In this document: positions 59,962 to 64,000 of the stretch, one piece after another | How the letters are laid out: the number at the start of each line of letters is the position of its first letter | Position numbering within the stretch: position 1 is the first letter of the stretch | Origin: Coprinus comatus | Lineage: Eukaryota > Basidiomycota > Agaricomycetes > Agaricales > Agaricaceae | Direction of reading: 5' to 3' | Length of the DNA stretch: 64,000 nucleotides | Assembly: GCA_034638255.1 (NCBI GenBank) | Contig: JAWPGT010000031.1 | Coordinates: 1 to 64,000 of the forward strand | Notes under the pieces: generated by a model | Seen by the model: only the letters and a program-made list of their open reading frames with translations | Database searches by the model: none | What the model was told of the DNA's origin: nothing | Position numbers and translations under genes: made by a program

Positions 59962-62381
59962 TCACAATACATAGCGGAAATCGCGGTTTTGAATGTCTGT
60001 AAGATCAAGATATTCCTTAGATGAACAAGTAGCTTTAGATCAATCAATCATGTCTCATATCGTACGCATTGCGCACCTTGTCCACGCGGATCTTGTGAAT
60101 GGAACCATCATCGTTCACTTTCTCGACGCATACTTCATCATAGGTAGCATCTCGTGTTTCCTTGTCGCGTTTTTTATTCTCCTTGTTCATGATGAAACGC
60201 AAGAGTAGCATGAGAGCGGTACAAGTCAGATAACAAGCTCCGATGATAATCCAAGGTATGTGGTTTCTAGAGATGAATCAAGAATCAGCTTGAAAATAAT
60301 ACCATTGGATTTGATTGGGTAGACCTTGGGCGGTATTGGGCCTGCCACATAAATGGGCTAGCAGAGTTACCAATGCAATATGCCGAAAGCATGATTGTAT
60401 TGACTGTAATTTTCTTGGTATGTCCTGCAGTAACAGAAGAAACCCACGAAAGCGCCAAGACAAAACCTGTCGTTCCAACCCCTGCCAGTACGTTTCGTTA
60501 CTGTGATATTAATACACAATACTACATCCACATACCTGTAATCCAAACGGAAAATAATAGTCCAATTTTATTTTCCCATGGTAAGAAATTCACCAAGAAT
60601 ACACCCAAGATGTTTGGCATCATAAAAATTGCGGCTATATATGCCCGACTATTTGGGATTCGAGATGCAATAGAGACTCCCACCCAGATTGTGACGATCT
60701 CCACAACACCATCGACACACGCAAGGAGCGTTGTTTGAAGAGGTGTGAAACCGAATCCAGTGACGATGATCTGGCGTTGGTTAGTAAGGGAATTTGGCAC
60801 GTTGTCCAGTGCTGAAAAGAGTGCGAAGAGCCATGTTTTTGGGTCGTGTAGCGCTTCTATCAGTCTGTTCCACGTTATATTAGCCGTTGATATCGGATAA
60901 ATGCCCCAAAGTCCTACTGTTCTTTTTTGAAGACTTTGTTTTCGACACCGGTTTGGTTTTCCTGTGATTGTCAGTTGGCGCAAGCTAATATAGAACTTCG
61001 TAAAAGCCACCTTGATTCTTCTAACAGCGTTCACACGCTCTTCTCTCGTCAAGAACCAGGCCGTTGTTGGAGAATCGGGAAATAGAAACCTTCATAGTTT
61101 TTGTGAGTACTAATTTTGGAAAGAAAGAATACACAGACCAAAATGCTAACGCGGTCAGAAGGGTCAAGAGACCTGTTATGATCATGAGCCTAAGTGATTC
61201 ATCAGTATATCAATATATCTCCCATGGATTGAGGTTTCCACCATTGCCAAGGTTCGAAAGAAGGAGTCTGAATATGAAGGGTACCGAAGCTGATGAAGCC
61301 AGATATAATTTGAGCTTGAGGAAGTAAACCATCTGTGTCAGTATCAAACACGAGATGCCTCAGACAAAGTATCTCACCGGTTCCATTCATTAAAACTAGT
61401 CGCATCAGCAGACTCAGTGTCGATATTGTGACACGTTTATGTTGTACTTACACCATAACCCTACCCGAACTGTTTGCTCATTTCGTGTGTAGAACATAGA
61501 TGTCACGATCATGAATCCTGCTGTTATCGAGCCTTCACATGCGCCAAGAATGATTCGTACAACAAAAAGCCCAGAAAAGTTCTTGCATGCTGCATGAGAA
61601 CAGAGGGCCACACCCCAGAGGAATACATTGAAACTAAAAGGGGATTTACGTCAACATATTCAACCTAAAGTAAAAGCACGTCATACTGACCTCATCCATT
61701 TTGCTACTGGAAACCTTTGTAGGCAGAGATTCTGAGGGAATTCGAACACAAGATAACTGAGATAAAATATAGTACCAAGCCTATAATAGCACTGTCAGTT
61801 CTAAGACGGACATCGTGTGTCAGAGGTATTGACCAATTATACCTGCCCAAATATTAACCTTCTTTATGAGAATGCAGATTTTATAAGAACACGTACTGGT
61901 TGGTGGTCAGGTGGGTCGCCTCCCTGGGAAATAATTTCAATTATACTTCAATGGGCGGAGTTAGGTAGGTAAGAGAGACCTTAGGCCTAGGATCGCGGAA
62001 GCCCCCAATGTCGTCTTATCCATAAACTGTATCCTACACGCAGGTGAGAGATATTGAAGGTGTGTAAATAAAGCCCAAACCAGTAAAGGACTAGATGGGA
62101 AGTGAGATTAGACCAGGAAGATCAAACAGAAACTATACTTACTACACATGAGGGGCATGATATGTCTATCGATCTTTTTGCTGTAATTGCGGACAAAAGT
62201 CAGAGTTTAAACCACAAAATATATACAAGTACTGCGGTACTCACCGTATTCTTTCTGCCTCTTCAGGACTTAACAACCCCTCAAGTCCAGCAACTAGCTC
62301 TGCACCAGTGTCCAACTGTTTCGAATACACAAAAGCATCCTTCTCTGAGACGAACTTCTCTTCCTTTGTGTTCTTGACCAT
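59962..62381 (-). CDS. MFS transporter, Dal5/allantoate-permease (ACS) type
   Basis: Predicted proton-linked uptake of organic anions at the plasma membrane. The ATG at 62381 gives MVKNTKEEKFVSEKDAF. Conserved blocks follow in order through at least ten small introns: KIDRHIMPL, QFMDKTTLGASAILGL, YNW/LGTIFYLSYLVFEFPQN, RFPVAKWM, ACKNFSGLFVVRIILGACEG, FMIVTSMFYTRNEQ, ISGFISFGTLHI, LFALFSALDNVPNSLTNQR, IVTIWVGVSIASRIPNSRAY, TGFVLALSWVSSVTAGHT, MLSAYCIGNSASPFMWQAQY and the C-terminal EYLDLTDIQNRDFRYVL. No break was found. About 12 helices expected. Relatives import allantoate, dipeptides, nicotinate or similar acids, so a link to the peptide cluster 2.3 kb away is possible but not required. Confidence 0.87.
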
Positions 62382-63644
62382 CGCAGTGGTTCCAGGCTGT
62401 GAGAAGAGGGGAACACGTTAGTCCTGCACCAACGCCTTCATATATCAACTTAGGTGCTAGCTCCATTTTCATCCCTTCTACCAACTGATAAGGTATAGAC
62501 ATAGAACTGGTGTTATCATCCATGTGCTCTAGTATTGATTCAGCATGGATGGTAGAAACTCGAGCTTCTTAGCTTGAACTCTAATAATAGCTCTCAAAAC
62601 ACTGATTAGCGATTCGTGACATAAAGTAAGCACACGTTGTAATAACAGGCTCATATTAAATCTATACTCTCATTAGTAGAGAGCTGAAAGCAGAAAGTCG
62701 ACAATGGATGATGCTTTGAAACACATCAAGAGGTAGGAAAGGGTAGACATTTGGCGGTCTTCGAATTTTGATCGAATTATCTCACGCTCCATCCATCACA
62801 CCATAGATTAGATAAGGGAAAAGATAACAGACCTTCCCTTCCTCTTTCCGTGTCAATAACCAAAGGATACGAACTTATCGGTATTGCTCTTTCATTAAAT
62901 TACACAACTGTGATAAAGACACACACCAGACACTACGTATTAACAGTCGCACACGAATTGTCAGGATAGCAAATACCTTGCGCAGCAAAACAAGGTACAC
63001 AATTGATGCGATAACAAGGAGCAGGACAGCTTCCCTTCATTTCCTAAACCTACTATAATTATGATTTGAATGAGGAAATCATTCCACAAAAAATGATGTA
63101 TAGTATCCCGGTTTAACAAGCCGACTCCTGATGCGGGGATGATATTGAAATTTGCTCCCGATGAACACGAACATTATTCTAAAATGTTTATAAGCGAGAC
63201 ATATAGACTTTTATCTAACCTCCGCTTATTCGTTTTTGCTCTCCGTTCAATACAGACAATGACGATCCCTGGGGCGATCACTGCGACGCTGACCCTCGTC
63301 AACCCACTTTAACAATGTACTAGGGACGGGATATTGAGTATTCGGGAGGATATATGTTCCCTGTTGTTCCTCTACGACAAGCGAACCCTTACCGATAAGG
63401 CGAGGCTCTTTTCTTGCGATCTAACCAGCGTAAATGTTCCCTACGCGATGCCTTTCTCTTTTTGAACCACAACATGAAAGTCACCCTGAAATTAGCTGGA
63501 ATAACTATAAGTAGCACACCCTGTTCCTTGATTAATTCTCCATCATCGTTCTTACCAGCGTCTCCTCCAACCCCACTGGTGCCAGCTCAATAATCAAGAC
63601 AACCTCTCTCTCCACACTTAATCTCTTCTTCACCTAAATCAATC
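62382..63644. other. Intergenic region between divergent genes
   Basis: No gene or RNA recognised. Confidence 0.5.
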
Positions 63645-64000
63645 ATGTCTGGAAGAATCATTTCCGTCAACCAATTCACATTCTGCCTCGACCACGGCAA
63701 CGAGCTTTGCTATACCTGCGACCAAGATTATCGTTCTAACAATAACGAGAGCGCAGACATCTCTAACAAGCTTATCGCTAAGCTTGGTCCCAACTATGAA
63801 ATTAACAATGGCTTCTCTCTCGATGTATGTTACTAGTTTCATCATACCCCGAGCAAAGCTAATATACCCGAACCTCCCCCTTTTCCCTTTCCTTCCTTTT
63901 CCGATCAATTATTCTACTTATCTAGGAACGCCAACCTATCAACATTTTTGCCTATGGTGTAAAAGCAAATACTCATCATCGTGGTCCGCGGGCAACCGGT
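63645..64000 (+). CDS. Small Cys/His-rich protein, 5' part (runs off the window)
   Basis: Exon 1 (63645-63824) encodes a cluster that could bind zinc, FCLDHGNELCYTCDQDYR. A 101-base intron follows. Exon 2 (63926 onward, QPINIFAYGVKANTHHRG) continues past the window edge. The motif CxxHxxExCxxCxxDxR appears in small basidiomycete proteins of unknown role. Initiation context AATCATGTC is plausible. Confidence 0.6.

Noticed and set aside
1..64000. CRISPR arrays, prophage or bacterial operons
   Set aside because: The DNA is eukaryotic with spliceosomal introns; no such structures were seen.

Overview
The window is the left end of a basidiomycete (probably Agaricomycetes) chromosome. It opens with C-rich telomere repeats. 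Genes are split by many 48-80 base GT-AG introns. Families typical of mushroom-forming fungi are present: a class I hydrophobin, expanded cytochrome P450s, a GPI-anchored Ser/Thr-rich surface protein and a large agaricomycete-type membrane protein. The species cannot be named from the sequence alone. Exon structures below were worked out by hand from splice sites and reading frame and were not checked against transcripts.

Layout. 1-3000: telomere, subtelomeric tandem repeats and a recent 189-base direct repeat, no genes. 3.3-7.7 kb: a SET3-type PHD/SET chromatin gene with decayed copies of its PHD exon upstream. 9.1-10.4 kb: a secreted thaumatin-like/ricin-type lectin chimera with a frame break near its end. 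11.2-14.8 kb: two diverged tandem copies of an unrecognised CxxC protein family. 16.4-18.5 kb: an aldehyde dehydrogenase. 18.9-39 kb: a P450 array (four apparently complete genes and several broken ones), interrupted by genes for a GPI-anchored protein, a small secreted protein and a hydrophobin. 40.3-44.9 kb: a 1471-residue low-complexity protein with two internal repeat arrays. 45.2-48 kb: a probably decayed conserved gene and MsrA.

48.3-57.7 kb is the most interesting part. It resembles a dikaritin-type (UstYa/DUF3328-dependent) ribosomal peptide cluster. Two genes encode secreted precursors built from repeat exons that share the consensus N-F-x-x-x-G-x-x-T-P-D-S. Every intron in both genes is phase 1. 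In the better conserved gene, Lys-Arg sites separate the repeats. Between them lie three UstYa/DUF3328-type genes (one complete, one with altered His motifs, one truncated), a proline-iminopeptidase-type S33 hydrolase and a multi-pass membrane protein. A Dal5-type MFS transporter follows at 60-62.4 kb. My reading is that the precursors enter the secretory pathway, Kex2 cuts at Lys-Arg, UstYa-type membrane oxidases modify the repeat peptides, and the S33 enzyme may trim Pro-containing products. The gene families are read from sequence; the pathway is inference.

The window ends inside a small Cys/His-rich protein gene.
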